A program made the position numbers and the translations under genes. The notes beneath the pieces are model-generated. The model did no database searches, was not told where the DNA came from, and worked only from the letters and a program-made list of their open reading frames with translations. 12,106 nucleotides of DNA from contig JABJFE010000044.1 in NCBI GenBank assembly GCA_018662905.1, positions 1 through 12,106 on the forward strand, written 5' to 3'. This document shows positions 1-7,151 of the stretch, piece after piece; position 1 is the stretch's first letter; the number at the start of each line of letters is the position of its first letter. This stretch comes from Flavobacteriaceae bacterium (GTDB lineage: Bacteria > Bacteroidota > Bacteroidia > Flavobacteriales > Flavobacteriaceae).

Positions 1-369
1 AAACAAAGTGTTTTTTAATTTATTAATTTTCAATTTGGTTTGAAATTTTCCAAATTTATCAACAGAAGAAAAGTAAATTTTTTTGTGAATAGTAAATGAT
101 TTTTTATTTGAATAATTAGACAATACCTTAGCAGCTCTTCCAGTTGGTGCAAGTAAACATATATTATATTTCAAGGATTTAACATTATCAACTAAAGTTT
201 TCATTAATGTAGTTTTTCCTGTTCCAGCATATCCTTTTAGGATAAATAATCCAATATCATTGTTTGATATAAGAAACTTACTTAACTCACCAATTGCAGT
301 AATTTGATCATCTGTTGGCGAAAATGAAAATTTATTAATTAAGAGTTGAGAAAAATCTTTAAAATCCAT
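1..369 (-). CDS. RecD-like ATP-dependent DNA helicase, N-terminal part (partial at window edge)
   Basis: The reading frame runs from an ATG at 369 leftwards to the window edge without a stop, giving 123 residues. Seen: a Walker A motif GYAGTGKTT at about residues 46-54, then LAPTGRAAKVLS, which matches motif Ia of RecD-type superfamily 1 helicases (APTGRAAK), and the following FTIHKKIY (TIHR-like in relatives). The N-terminal segment with TDDQITAI looks like the Q-motif-like start of AAA_30/RecD2-type proteins. Known: such proteins unwind DNA in the cytoplasm using ATP and act in repair or replication; flavobacterial genomes often carry one beside DUF3822 and rsmD. The catalytic Walker B and C-terminal helicase motifs lie outside the window, so activity cannot be judged. 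It is divergent from the next gene with a 75-bp gap. No convincing TAnnTTTG promoter was found on this strand. RecD2 versus a shorter Dda/Pif1-like helicase is unresolved. Confidence 0.85.
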   Translation of the reverse strand, partial: MDFKDFSQLLINKFSFSPTDDQITAIGELSKFLISNNDIGLFILKGYAGTGKTTLMKTLVDNVKSLKYNICLLAPTGRAAKVLSNYSNKKSFTIHKKIYFSSVDKFGKFQTKLKINKLKNTLF

Positions 370-392
370 TGTAAATTAGAGAATATAATGTG

Positions 393-423
393 TTTGGTGG
401 GTTTAAAAAAAAATGTAGTTTTG
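393..423 (+). promoter_or_regulatory. Bacteroidota-type sigma promoter (TTTG - 19 bp - TAnnTTTG)
   Basis: TTTG at 393-396 is followed after exactly 19 bp by TAGTTTTG at 416-423, a full match to the primary-sigma consensus of Bacteroidota (-33 TTTG, -7 TAnnTTTG). Transcription would start near 428, leaving a leader of about 15-20 nt before the ATG at 445. It would drive the three-gene operon 445-2400. The match is seen directly; promoter activity is inferred. Confidence 0.65.
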
Positions 424-444
424 TTAAATATAATTAATTAAACA

Positions 445-1113
445 ATGGAATTCATATCAAAATATAAGAGATACATAGAATCTGTATTATGGGTCTTAAT
501 AATAGTTTTTGCTGTACAGGTATTTAACTCTGTTAACGCTCCTATAAAATTTAATGAGGTCAAAAATGAGAGATACCTTAAAGTTATTGATAAACTTAAG
601 GATATTAGAAATGCACAAATAGCGTATAAAAGTGTTAATGGCGTGTATTCTGACAGCTTTGATGGTTTGATAAAATTTATTGATACAGCTCAATATACAC
701 TTATTCAAAAAAGAGATTCTAGTTATATGAAATATGACAGAGTTTACAGAATTGACATGTTACAAGAAGTTGTTGTTATTGACACACTGGGGTTTGCATC
801 AGTAAAAGACTCATTGTTTGGTAGTTCTGACAGATATAAATCAATGGCAGAAGTTCCAATTGATGGGGTAGATCAAATGTTCGCAATTAAAGCAGATGTT
901 ATTGATAAAAACGGATATAATGTTCCTGTATTTGAAGTTAGAGTTTCTAAGGATGCCATTTTGTTTGATCAAAACAAAGATCTTTTAAAACAAGAAAAGG
1001 CTTTAAAGTCTGTAGACGGTGTTAATGGTCCTGATCTTGTACTAGGGTCAATGTCTGAGGTTAGCACCAATGGAAATTGGCCAACAACCTATGATGCAAT
1101 CGCAAGAAATTAA
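445..1113 (+). CDS. Conserved hypothetical membrane-anchored protein, upstream partner of DUF3822
   Basis: A 222-residue protein that I do not recognise as a named family; similar genes occur beside DUF3822/rsmD in flavobacteria. Seen: a short basic N-terminus (FISKYKRYIES), one hydrophobic helix at about residues 13-29 without a cleavable signal or lipobox, then a mainly polar, presumably extracytoplasmic domain. Residues 45-80 form a helix-like stretch with IRNAQIAYKSVNGVYSDS, resembling the segment after the membrane helix of pilins and pseudopilins (AxxAYxxxNGxYP). No peptidase motif is visible. The ATG at 445 lies 22 nt after a good promoter and starts the protein just before the helix, so the start is well supported. 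Its 3' end overlaps the next gene by about 23 nt, indicating co-transcription and probably coupled translation. A pilus-like or envelope-scaffold role is only a guess. Confidence 0.75.
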   Translation: MEFISKYKRYIESVLWVLIIVFAVQVFNSVNAPIKFNEVKNERYLKVIDKLKDIRNAQIAYKSVNGVYSDSFDGLIKFIDTAQYTLIQKRDSSYMKYDRVYRIDMLQEVVVIDTLGFASVKDSLFGSSDRYKSMAEVPIDGVDQMFAIKADVIDKNGYNVPVFEVRVSKDAILFDQNKDLLKQEKALKSVDGVNGPDLVLGSMSEVSTNGNWPTTYDAIARN

Positions 1114-1867
1114 TAAATTAGAAAAAAGTATATCTCTTTTAATAATGATTGGTTCGAAAGAACTGAAACTTTTATTAAGAAACTCAATTGATCGTAAAAT
1201 CATAGATCAAAGTTCTTCTATATACTCAGAAGAACTAAAAATAAATGAAATTTTAACTGATTTAAAACTCAAGTTAAATGAATTTAACTTAACCAATGTT
1301 GTTAAAGTCACACTAGTACTTAATAATAAGTTATCTGTGCTTGTTCCTATCGATTTCTTTCAAGAAGATAACTGTTTGAATTATCTAAAATTCAATTCAA
1401 GATTACTTAAAAATGACAGCGCATCGTCAGACTACATTGAAGAGCTAGAAACTCATAACGTCTACATAGCTTTTGGAAACATTAATAATTATTTAGTTGA
1501 AAAATTTGGCTCATTTGAATATTTCCATTACACTACAGTATTATTAAAAAAATTACATTCTGAAACCAGTAATGATAAAAAAGTAAAATTTTACGTAAAT
1601 ATCAATAAAAGCTTCCTGAATATAATAGTCTTTAAGGGAAGAGAATTAAATTATTCAAATACATTTGAATATGAATCAAAGGATGATATATTATATTTTA
1701 TACTTTTTGTAATAGAACAGAACAAACTGATTAATCATGAAACAAAAATGAAATTAATTGGTGATGAAAAAATTATAAATCAGCATTATAGTTATTTATT
1801 AAAATTTATTAAAAATATAGATTTAAAAGATTCTGCTGGGTATACAATAGAAAATATTGTGTCATGA
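1091..1867 (+). CDS. DUF3822 family protein
   Basis: A 258-residue soluble protein with no signal peptide or membrane helix. It fits the Bacteroidota DUF3822 family by length, by position directly before rsmD, and by motifs: KSISLLI near the start, LVPIDFF followed by NYLKFNSRLLKNDS at about residues 84-110, NVYIAFGNINNYLVEKFGSFEYFHYTTVLL at about 123-152 and the FILFVIEQNKL segment at about 203-213. Known: from memory, a Bacteroides member is placed in the ASKHA (actin/Hsp70/sugar kinase, FtsA/PilM-like) fold; no enzyme activity is established to my knowledge. Start choice: an ATG at 1070 is also in frame, but the paired ATGs at 1091 and 1094 put the protein start just before the conserved EKSISLLI strand and shorten the overlap with the upstream gene to 23 or 20 nt. 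The stop TGA shares ATGA with the rsmD start. Confidence 0.82.
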   Translation: MMQSQEINKLEKSISLLIMIGSKELKLLLRNSIDRKIIDQSSSIYSEELKINEILTDLKLKLNEFNLTNVVKVTLVLNNKLSVLVPIDFFQEDNCLNYLKFNSRLLKNDSASSDYIEELETHNVYIAFGNINNYLVEKFGSFEYFHYTTVLLKKLHSETSNDKKVKFYVNINKSFLNIIVFKGRELNYSNTFEYESKDDILYFILFVIEQNKLINHETKMKLIGDEKIINQHYSYLLKFIKNIDLKDSAGYTIENIVS

Positions 1868-2400
1868 GAATAATATCTGGTAAAAACAGAGGAAAAAAAA
1901 TAATAATACCTAAAAATCTTCCTGTAAGACCTACAACAGATCAATCAAAGGAATCGATTTTCAATATTATTAATAATAGTTATTACTTTGAGGATTTAAA
2001 AGTCCTAGATTTGTTTTCAGGCAGTGGAAATATCAGCTATGAATTCGCCTCTAGAGGAGTTAAAAAAATTAGATGTGTGGATCAAAACTCAAACTGTGTT
2101 AGGTTTATTAATAAAACTTCTAAAGAATTAAATTTTAATTTAAAAGTAACTAAAAGCAGTGCAGTAAAATATTTATTAAGCTGTTTAGAGCAGTTCGATA
2201 TTATTTTTTTTGACCCACCTTATGAATTTAAAATTGAAGAATATTTTAAAATTATTGATCTAATTTTTAAACGAAATCTTTTAATAAATGAAGGATTAAT
2301 AATTGCTGAACACTCAAAAAAATTAAACCTAAATGAACATGAAAAATATACTAAATCAAAGGATTATGGCGGATGTTCATTTAGTTTTTTTTCATACTAA
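1864..2400 (+). CDS. rsmD: 16S rRNA (guanine(966)-N(2))-methyltransferase RsmD
   Basis: A 178-residue cytoplasmic SAM-dependent methyltransferase, the usual length for RsmD, which methylates N2 of G966 in 16S rRNA on assembling 30S subunits. Seen in order: MRIISGKNRGKKI at the N-terminus; RPTTDQSKESIFNII at residues 22-36, the family's RPT..RVRE..FNIL segment; motif I VLDLFSGSGN at 47-56, the SAM-binding loop; an acidic residue in the CVDQN strand at about 71-75, expected to contact the SAM ribose; and the catalytic DPPY at 117-120 in IIFFDPPYEF. All hallmark motifs are intact. The start ATG overlaps the upstream stop in ATGA (1864-1867), so translation is probably coupled to DUF3822. It is the last gene of the plus-strand operon. 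The gene ends at TAA 2398-2400, inside the left arm of a stem-loop. Confidence 0.95.
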   Translation: MRIISGKNRGKKIIIPKNLPVRPTTDQSKESIFNIINNSYYFEDLKVLDLFSGSGNISYEFASRGVKKIRCVDQNSNCVRFINKTSKELNFNLKVTKSSAVKYLLSCLEQFDIIFFDPPYEFKIEEYFKIIDLIFKRNLLINEGLIIAEHSKKLNLNEHEKYTKSKDYGGCSFSFFSY

Positions 2401-2423
2401 AATACTTTTTATCAGTGTTTTAG
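2397..2423. terminator. Stem-loop between convergent rsmD and EEP gene (possible bidirectional terminator)
   Basis: CTAAAATAC (2397-2405) pairs over 9 positions, one of them a T-G wobble, with GTGTTTTAG (2415-2423) around a 9-nt loop. It starts at the rsmD stop and lies 24 nt beyond the stop of the convergent EEP gene, where a shared terminator is expected. No clear T-run follows on either strand and the stem is AT-rich, so function is uncertain. Confidence 0.35.
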
Positions 2424-2446
2424 ATATCTATATGTGAATCTATTAT

Positions 2447-3463
2447 TTAAATATTAAAAAAAACACTAATTGGCTTGTGATCAGAAAATTTAACATTATG
2501 AATTTTATGTAAATTCATTTTAATTAATTTAGAATAAAAAACATAATCTATCCTAATTGGCAAAAAACTAAAGTCATATGTAGATCCAAAATTAAATCCA
2601 TTTTGACTATACGAATCGCTATACAAATCGTTAATTTTTTTATAGACAAATGAATCAGAAGTGTTATTTAAATCGATAGCCAGAATTAATGAGTATGGAG
2701 ATTTTTTCATATGCTCAATCAAGATCGAACACTCATTGTTTTGAATTTTGTAAACTAACTTAGTTTTGTTTAGAACATTTACAAAAGTCTCTTTGTTTGG
2801 TTTAAAAGACAAAGGATTAATATTAAAAGACTTGAAATGTGAATTATATAGTCTCAAAGTATCTTTTTTATAAACGAAATCAACATAAATAGCGATTTTA
2901 CGTTTATCAGCGGAAACTACCTCTCCCTTGTTAATCATTTTACTATTGCCAAATATTGCTAAACCAACATTTCCTTCATTTAAATCAATATGGCTGTACT
3001 TAAAGTCATTCATCAACTCCTTATAATCATTGTGAAACTCTTGAACTGCAATGAAATCAGGTTTATTATCACTTACAAAAGTCTTTATTTTATTTCTTAC
3101 AGAATTATCTTTTATCCAATTATAATGATTAAAAAGTCTTACATTATAACTCATGACCTGCAAACCACTACGATCATCAACAGACTCATTAGTTTTAAAA
3201 AAAGAAATAGGCTTATCTATATAAACCAAAAGGACTAAAAAAGAAAAAATAAATCTAATATCGAGCTTAAGAATCCAGTAAATAAAAAATAAAAAATTAA
3301 TTATAAGAAGAATAGGTAAAAAAATGATTAGAATAGAGAACGAAGACAATTTTTCAAAATGGTAGTTAGAAAGTAAATAACACAAACCTGTGAGCGCAAG
3401 AATTGCAAAATTTAATAGAAATAAAATTTTACTGAAAAAAGTTTTATTTTTTACAAAATTCAC
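2447..3463 (-). CDS. Membrane-anchored endonuclease/exonuclease/phosphatase (EEP) family protein
   Basis: A 338-residue protein. The N-terminus has three hydrophobic helices (about residues 13-33, 41-67 and 70-83), followed by an EEP (DNase I-like) domain. Seen: MSYNVRLFN at 104-112 (N107), IAVQEFH at 138-144 with the metal-binding Glu at 142, YNSHFKS at 206-212 with His 209, AIDLNN at 262-267 in place of the common GDFN, RIDYVF at 304-309, and the terminal FSDHKPI with catalytic His 329. The set of metal and phosphate-binding residues looks complete, so the protein is probably active on a phosphodiester or phosphomonoester; the substrate (nucleic acid, inositol phosphate or lipid) cannot be read from sequence. 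The start is GTG at 3463, within GTGA overlapping the upstream rhomboid stop; no ATG occurs in the N-terminal helices. It is the last gene of the five-gene minus-strand operon. The catalytic domain is probably periplasmic, but topology is inferred. Confidence 0.88.
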   Translation of the reverse strand: MNFVKNKTFFSKILFLLNFAILALTGLCYLLSNYHFEKLSSFSILIIFLPILLIINFLFFIYWILKLDIRFIFSFLVLLVYIDKPISFFKTNESVDDRSGLQVMSYNVRLFNHYNWIKDNSVRNKIKTFVSDNKPDFIAVQEFHNDYKELMNDFKYSHIDLNEGNVGLAIFGNSKMINKGEVVSADKRKIAIYVDFVYKKDTLRLYNSHFKSFNINPLSFKPNKETFVNVLNKTKLVYKIQNNECSILIEHMKKSPYSLILAIDLNNTSDSFVYKKINDLYSDSYSQNGFNFGSTYDFSFLPIRIDYVFYSKLIKMNLHKIHNVKFSDHKPISVFFNI

Positions 3464-4311
3464 GATTTACCTGCTTTAAATAAGGTTTCTTTTTCTTTCT
3501 TAGTTAAACTGTCATAACCTGACTTACTAATTTTATCCAATATCATATCTATTTTCTTTTGTACAATAGTGTCTTTTCTGGATACAGGTGTTTTTCTTGT
3601 GTAATTTCTTTTTTTAAATTTTACTTTTCTTTTAAAAATAAAATTATAAAAACTTATAATCCAATTACCATAATCGTCACCCCTAATCATTTTTTTATGA
3701 AAAAAATAACCCGAAAACGCACCTCCTAAATGTGCTATGTGACCTCCTGAATTTCCGCTGGGTATTTGAATAACATCTAAAAGAATAAGAAATGAAGCTA
3801 TATAAATAATTTTAAAATTAAAAGTTAATATTCTAAAGCTATAATTCGGGCTATAAGACGCTAAAAAAATAAAAACAGCCATTACACCTGCAGAAGATCC
3901 AATCATTGATGACTTTATGTTGTTGAAAGCAGGGAAAAGATTATAACTGATTAAGTAAGCCAATGAACCATATAAAATTCCTAAAACAAAAATTTTGATT
4001 AATCTTTCGCTGCCAAAAAGATTGAGCACTACAGATCCACTCAAATATAAAATTATCATATTTCCTGTCAAGTGCCACAAATCTGAGTGAAAAAAACCAT
4101 ATGTAATTAATGACCACGGCTTATATAGCAAATCAATTAGATTTGGGGAAACATCAAATAAATTAATAACAGAAAACTCACTTAAATTAAAAAGAAATAT
4201 AATAGTGTTGATTAAATATGGAAATACAAAAAAAATAATCATTATTATTATTATTTTCTGTAGAATATCTAAATTAATGAAATTGTATTTTAGCCTATCT
4301 ATTAATCCCAT
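3460..4311 (-). CDS. Rhomboid family intramembrane serine protease with cytosolic C-terminal tail
   Basis: A 283-residue polytopic membrane protease. Seen: a hydrophobic first helix at about 18-42, the L1 loop, the H-x4-H-x3-N motif of helix 2 in FFHSDLWHLTGN (H75, H80, N84), the catalytic serine motif IGSSAGVMA (GxSx, S140) and the catalytic histidine in GGHIAHLGGA (H194). Known: rhomboids use a Ser-His dyad in the membrane to cut transmembrane substrates. The extra tail at about 205-283 is basic and ends in KIDMILDKISKSGYDSLTKKEKETLFKAG, a short helical element frequent in Bacteroidota rhomboids. Substrates are unknown. The ATG at 4311 overlaps the stop of the upstream rhomboid by 10 nt and its own TGA overlaps the EEP start, so it sits in a translationally coupled chain. 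It differs clearly from the neighbouring rhomboid, so this is an old duplication or two distinct subfamilies. Confidence 0.92.
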   Translation of the reverse strand: MGLIDRLKYNFINLDILQKIIIIMIIFFVFPYLINTIIFLFNLSEFSVINLFDVSPNLIDLLYKPWSLITYGFFHSDLWHLTGNMIILYLSGSVVLNLFGSERLIKIFVLGILYGSLAYLISYNLFPAFNNIKSSMIGSSAGVMAVFIFLASYSPNYSFRILTFNFKIIYIASFLILLDVIQIPSGNSGGHIAHLGGAFSGYFFHKKMIRGDDYGNWIISFYNFIFKRKVKFKKRNYTRKTPVSRKDTIVQKKIDMILDKISKSGYDSLTKKEKETLFKAGKS

Positions 4312-5009
4312 CTATTTGAATTAAATTGATTTTTTTTCCAATATAATACCATTACTAATCCAATAAGGGCGCCGCCAATATGAGCAAAATGAGCAATTGA
4401 ACCAATAGAAAAAGAAGAAAGTCCAAAAAACAAATCCATCAAAATCAATAAAGGAACAAAGTACTTAGCCTTTATAGGAATTGGAGGGAATAACAACATT
4501 AGCTTAGAATTTGGAAATGAAAAAGCAAAAGCAACTAAAACTCCATAAATAGCACCAGAAGCCCCTACCATAACACTATTAAAAGATGATATGGCCTGAT
4601 TGTAGTCGTTTTGACTCATATAATTCAACAACATACCTGGATCACTTAAACTTAAGTTATTTAACTCAATAACGTCATACAAAGTTTGAACGTTAATATT
4701 ATAAACAAGCATTTGTAATGCAGCTGCACCTAAACCAGCAGAGAAATAAAAGAATAAGAATTTTTGCCTTCCCCACATTTGTTCAAGCGGTGATCCGAAC
4801 ATCCAAAGACCAAACATATTAAACAAAATATGCGATGGACTTCCATGCATAAACATATGAGTTAAAAGCTGAGAAATTAAAAATTTATCATTTTCAAAAT
4901 AATGTAGCGCCAAAATATCATAACTCAAGTCGCCCAAAAACTGAGAACCAAAATAGAAAATCACATTAATTATAATAAGTTGTTTAATTGTTTCAGGAAT
5001 TGATCTCAT
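4302..5009 (-). CDS. Rhomboid family intramembrane serine protease (compact six-helix type)
   Basis: A 235-residue rhomboid close to the minimal six-helix core. Seen: first helix at about 9-25, the motif THMFMHGSPSHILFN (H55, H60, N64), then LWMFGSPLEQMWG, a loop element typical of bacterial rhomboids (E.xWG), catalytic VGASGAIYG with S151, and HFAHIGGALIG with catalytic H210. All residues expected for intramembrane serine protease activity are present. Compared with the downstream rhomboid it lacks the long basic C-terminal tail, ending soon after helix 6 (VLYWKKNQF). A polar insertion at about 106-143 lies between helices 3 and 4. It starts 3 nt after the mutL stop with ATG at 5009 and overlaps the second rhomboid by 10 nt, so it is surely co-transcribed with mutL. 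A direct role in mismatch repair is not implied. Substrates are unknown. Confidence 0.93.
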   Translation of the reverse strand: MRSIPETIKQLIIINVIFYFGSQFLGDLSYDILALHYFENDKFLISQLLTHMFMHGSPSHILFNMFGLWMFGSPLEQMWGRQKFLFFYFSAGLGAAALQMLVYNINVQTLYDVIELNNLSLSDPGMLLNYMSQNDYNQAISSFNSVMVGASGAIYGVLVAFAFSFPNSKLMLLFPPIPIKAKYFVPLLILMDLFFGLSSFSIGSIAHFAHIGGALIGLVMVLYWKKNQFNSNRWD

Positions 5010-5012
5010 TTC

Positions 5013-6788
5013 TTAAAATATTTTAATTATTTCTTCCAAAGAAATTAATTTAAAAATCAACTTGCCAAAAGGAGAAACATTTGGATCCTTGCAAGCAAAC
5101 AAATCATTGACTAAAGATTCCTGTAATTTTACATTAATAGTTTCATTTGACGAAATAGATGAATACTTAGCTAAAAGCTTTGCGATAAGGTCATTCAAGG
5201 TGTGCGTAGCGTTATCACTGCTATAATCTTTGTTTTTTAAAAAATCCTGAAACAACTCATGAGTATAACTTTCATTTAAAAACGGATGTATTCCAGAAAT
5301 TTCAATTCCCTCTTCTCCAAATGAATTAAATTTAAAACCTAAATGAACTAATGGAGCCTCAATAAGCTTTAGCATTCTAATCTCTTCGGAGTTAAAATCT
5401 AATTTAATTGGAAATAATAAAGTTTGAATTGGATTAGTTTTATTTGAAAGTTCTTTTAAAAAATTTTCATACAATATTCTTTGATGAGCTCTTTTTTGAT
5501 TAATAATTATAATACCTGAACTAGTTTTTGTTATTATGTATTTAGATTTTAATTGAAAAGAAGGAAAAACATTAGTTTTCAAAAATTCAAGTTCATTATT
5601 TAATTGATCCTGATCGCTTGAATCATCAATATTATTAAAATTAAAGTCTTTAGTTTTTAATTTAACAGGACTAGTTAAATTTTCAAAAGGATTAAAAGCT
5701 TGATCATAATCAACCTTTGGGATCGACGCTTCTTTATTTTTATATGAATAAGGGGTGTTTAAGTTAATATTATTGTCAAAATCTATTGTAGGCACTATGT
5801 TAAATTGTCCTAAACTATGCTTAATTGAAGATTTTAAAATTGCATAAATAGACTGATCATTATCAAACTTTATCTCAGTTTTATTTGGATGAATATTAAC
5901 ATCAATTGAGTTTAAAGGAACGTTAATTTTCAAGAAATACGATGGATATAAATTATCCTGGATTAAGCCTTCATAAGCTGTTTTAACAGCATGATTTAAA
6001 TGACTATTTTTAATAAACCTCTTATTTACAAAGAAAAACTGAGTTGATCTTGATTTTCTAGAATACTCAGGTTTAAAAACAAATCCACTTATTTTAGCTA
6101 TATCAGTTTCTTCATTTATCGGAATTAATTTTTGTTTGGATGATTTACCAAAGATCCTTACAATTCTCTCTTTAAAAATTGACTTAGAAAGATTAAAAAG
6201 TTCATTGTTATTATTTATAAAAATGAAATTAATTTCATGATTAATTAATGCAACTCTATGGAATTCATCAATAATATGTTTTAATTCTACATTGTCAGAC
6301 TTCAAAAAACTTCTTCTTGCTGGAATATTAAAAAAAAGGTTTTTTACTGATATTGAAGTTCCTTTAGACGAAACAACTTCACTTAATGATTTTTCTTCAC
6401 CACCTTCTAATTTAATTTCAAATCCAAGTGAATCACTAGAGTCTTGGTTAGAAACAATACTCATATGTGAAACTGAAGCAATACTAGAAAGAGCCTCTCC
6501 TCTAAAACCCATTGTTTCAAGTGAAAATAAGTCTTTTGAGCTACGTATTTTTGAAGTTGTATGTCTAAAAAAACATTTTTTTAAATCGTCTTTACCCATT
6601 CCTGTCCCGTCATCAATCACTTGAATAAGAGTTTTTCCAGCGTCTTTTACTATTAACTTAATAGTTTTAGCTTCACTGTCAATAGAATTTTCGAGAAGTT
6701 CCTTTACAACAGATGAAGGTCTTTGAACAACTTCGCCAGCAGCAATTTGGTTAGCTACGCTATCTGGAAGTAGTTTGATTATGCTCAT
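5013..6788 (-). CDS. mutL: DNA mismatch repair protein MutL
   Basis: A 591-residue MutL, a GHKL ATPase that links MutS mismatch recognition to strand removal. Seen: ANQIAAGEVVQRPSSVVKELLENSID at 12-37 with the general base E30 and Mg-binding N34; VIDDGTGM at 57-64; RHTTSKI at 75-81; TMGFRGEALSSIASVS at 92-107; GTSISVKNLFFNIPARR at 143-159; and VNIHPNKTEIKF at 297-308 with the phosphate-contacting K303. A low-complexity polar linker (about 335-400) leads to the C-terminal dimerisation domain. There the endonuclease motif position reads NQKRAHQRILYE (430-441) rather than DQHA(x)2E(x)4E, and the tail PNVSPFGK (569-576) replaces the CPHGRP-like motif, so nuclease activity is doubtful. Start: ATG at 6788 begins the conserved SIIKLLPD; the in-frame TTG at 6854 would add 22 unconserved residues and overlap the upstream gene. 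It lies 5 nt after the upstream stop. Confidence 0.96.
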   Translation of the reverse strand: MSIIKLLPDSVANQIAAGEVVQRPSSVVKELLENSIDSEAKTIKLIVKDAGKTLIQVIDDGTGMGKDDLKKCFFRHTTSKIRSSKDLFSLETMGFRGEALSSIASVSHMSIVSNQDSSDSLGFEIKLEGGEEKSLSEVVSSKGTSISVKNLFFNIPARRSFLKSDNVELKHIIDEFHRVALINHEINFIFINNNNELFNLSKSIFKERIVRIFGKSSKQKLIPINEETDIAKISGFVFKPEYSRKSRSTQFFFVNKRFIKNSHLNHAVKTAYEGLIQDNLYPSYFLKINVPLNSIDVNIHPNKTEIKFDNDQSIYAILKSSIKHSLGQFNIVPTIDFDNNINLNTPYSYKNKEASIPKVDYDQAFNPFENLTSPVKLKTKDFNFNNIDDSSDQDQLNNELEFLKTNVFPSFQLKSKYIITKTSSGIIIINQKRAHQRILYENFLKELSNKTNPIQTLLFPIKLDFNSEEIRMLKLIEAPLVHLGFKFNSFGEEGIEISGIHPFLNESYTHELFQDFLKNKDYSSDNATHTLNDLIAKLLAKYSSISSNETINVKLQESLVNDLFACKDPNVSPFGKLIFKLISLEEIIKIF

Positions 6789-6793
6789 AAATA

Positions 6794-7081
6794 TTATTTG
6801 TAAAATATAGTAAGATCGAAATCTATTATGAACAAAAACACAAACACTAGGCAAAGAAGAATAATTAATAATGTTTTAGAAAAAAAACTATTAGATCTAT
6901 TTCTGTAAGCAAATCTATCTTCTTTCCAAACAGAAGAAAGATCATATGAACTTCTGTAATTTCTTTGTTTTTCATAGACAGAATCAAAATCATAAATATT
7001 CTCAACAGATTTATCTTTTAAATATCTAGGATTATAATTAAATCTTTTATTTTTATTAAGTTTAAATAGATTGACTTTCAA
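6794..7081 (-). CDS. Small single-helix membrane protein preceding mutL (flavobacterial conserved hypothetical)
   Basis: With a TTG start at 7081 the product is 95 residues: basic KLNKNKRFNYNPRYLKDK at about 7-24, a polar charged middle rich in Tyr, Arg and Ser, one strongly hydrophobic helix at about 69-86, and IIDFDLTIFYK at the C-terminus. Proteins with an NKxFNYxPRY start and this helix and tail commonly precede mutL in flavobacteria, where they are sometimes mislabelled riboflavin synthase subunit beta; no enzyme domain is present here. Start choice: no ATG exists in frame; an in-frame TTG at 7132 is possible, but a TACATTTG promoter element at 7099-7106 would place the transcript start after it, and homologues begin only a few residues before KNKxFNY. 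Topology is probably N-terminus in the cytoplasm with a short C-terminal tail outside. It ends 5 nt before mutL. Function is unknown. Confidence 0.72.
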   Translation of the reverse strand: MKVNLFKLNKNKRFNYNPRYLKDKSVENIYDFDSVYEKQRNYRSSYDLSSVWKEDRFAYRNRSNSFFSKTLLIILLCLVFVFLFIIDFDLTIFYK

Positions 7082-7098
7082 TTCAAAACAGTTTATGT

Positions 7099-7132
7099 CA
7101 AATGTACAAAATTGAGAATAAATTTTAATCAA
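7099..7132 (-). promoter_or_regulatory. Candidate promoter of the mutL-rhomboid-EEP operon
   Basis: On the minus strand TACATTTG (7106-7099) matches the Bacteroidota -7 consensus TAnnTTTG, with a TTG at 7132-7130 as a possible -33 element. The 23-bp spacing is longer than the usual 19-21, so the -33 part is weak. Transcription would begin around 7092, just upstream of the TTG start at 7081. Confidence 0.45.
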
Positions 7133-7151
7133 TTCATCTCATTCTAATGCT

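Noticed and set aside
370..444. Minus-strand promoter for the helicase in the divergent gap
   Set aside because: Only one-mismatch matches to TAnnTTTG were found (for example TACATTTT at 417-410), without a TTG at a suitable distance.
496..708. 70-residue open frame on the minus strand
   Set aside because: It lies wholly inside the membrane-anchored protein gene on the opposite strand, has no recognisable motif, and is the sort of open frame expected in AT-rich antisense.
2990..3238. 82-residue open frame on the plus strand inside the EEP gene
   Set aside because: Antisense to a well-supported coding region with intact catalytic motifs; its sequence is low-complexity Ile/Lys/Tyr and has no promoter match.
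6292..6624. 110-residue open frame on the plus strand inside mutL
   Set aside because: Antisense to the most conserved ATPase motifs of MutL; it is a shadow of that coding constraint.
6789..6854. N-terminal extension of MutL from a TTG at 6854
   Set aside because: The 22 added residues do not match MutL N-termini and would overlap the upstream gene; ATG 6788 starts exactly before the conserved IIKLLPDSVANQIAAGE.
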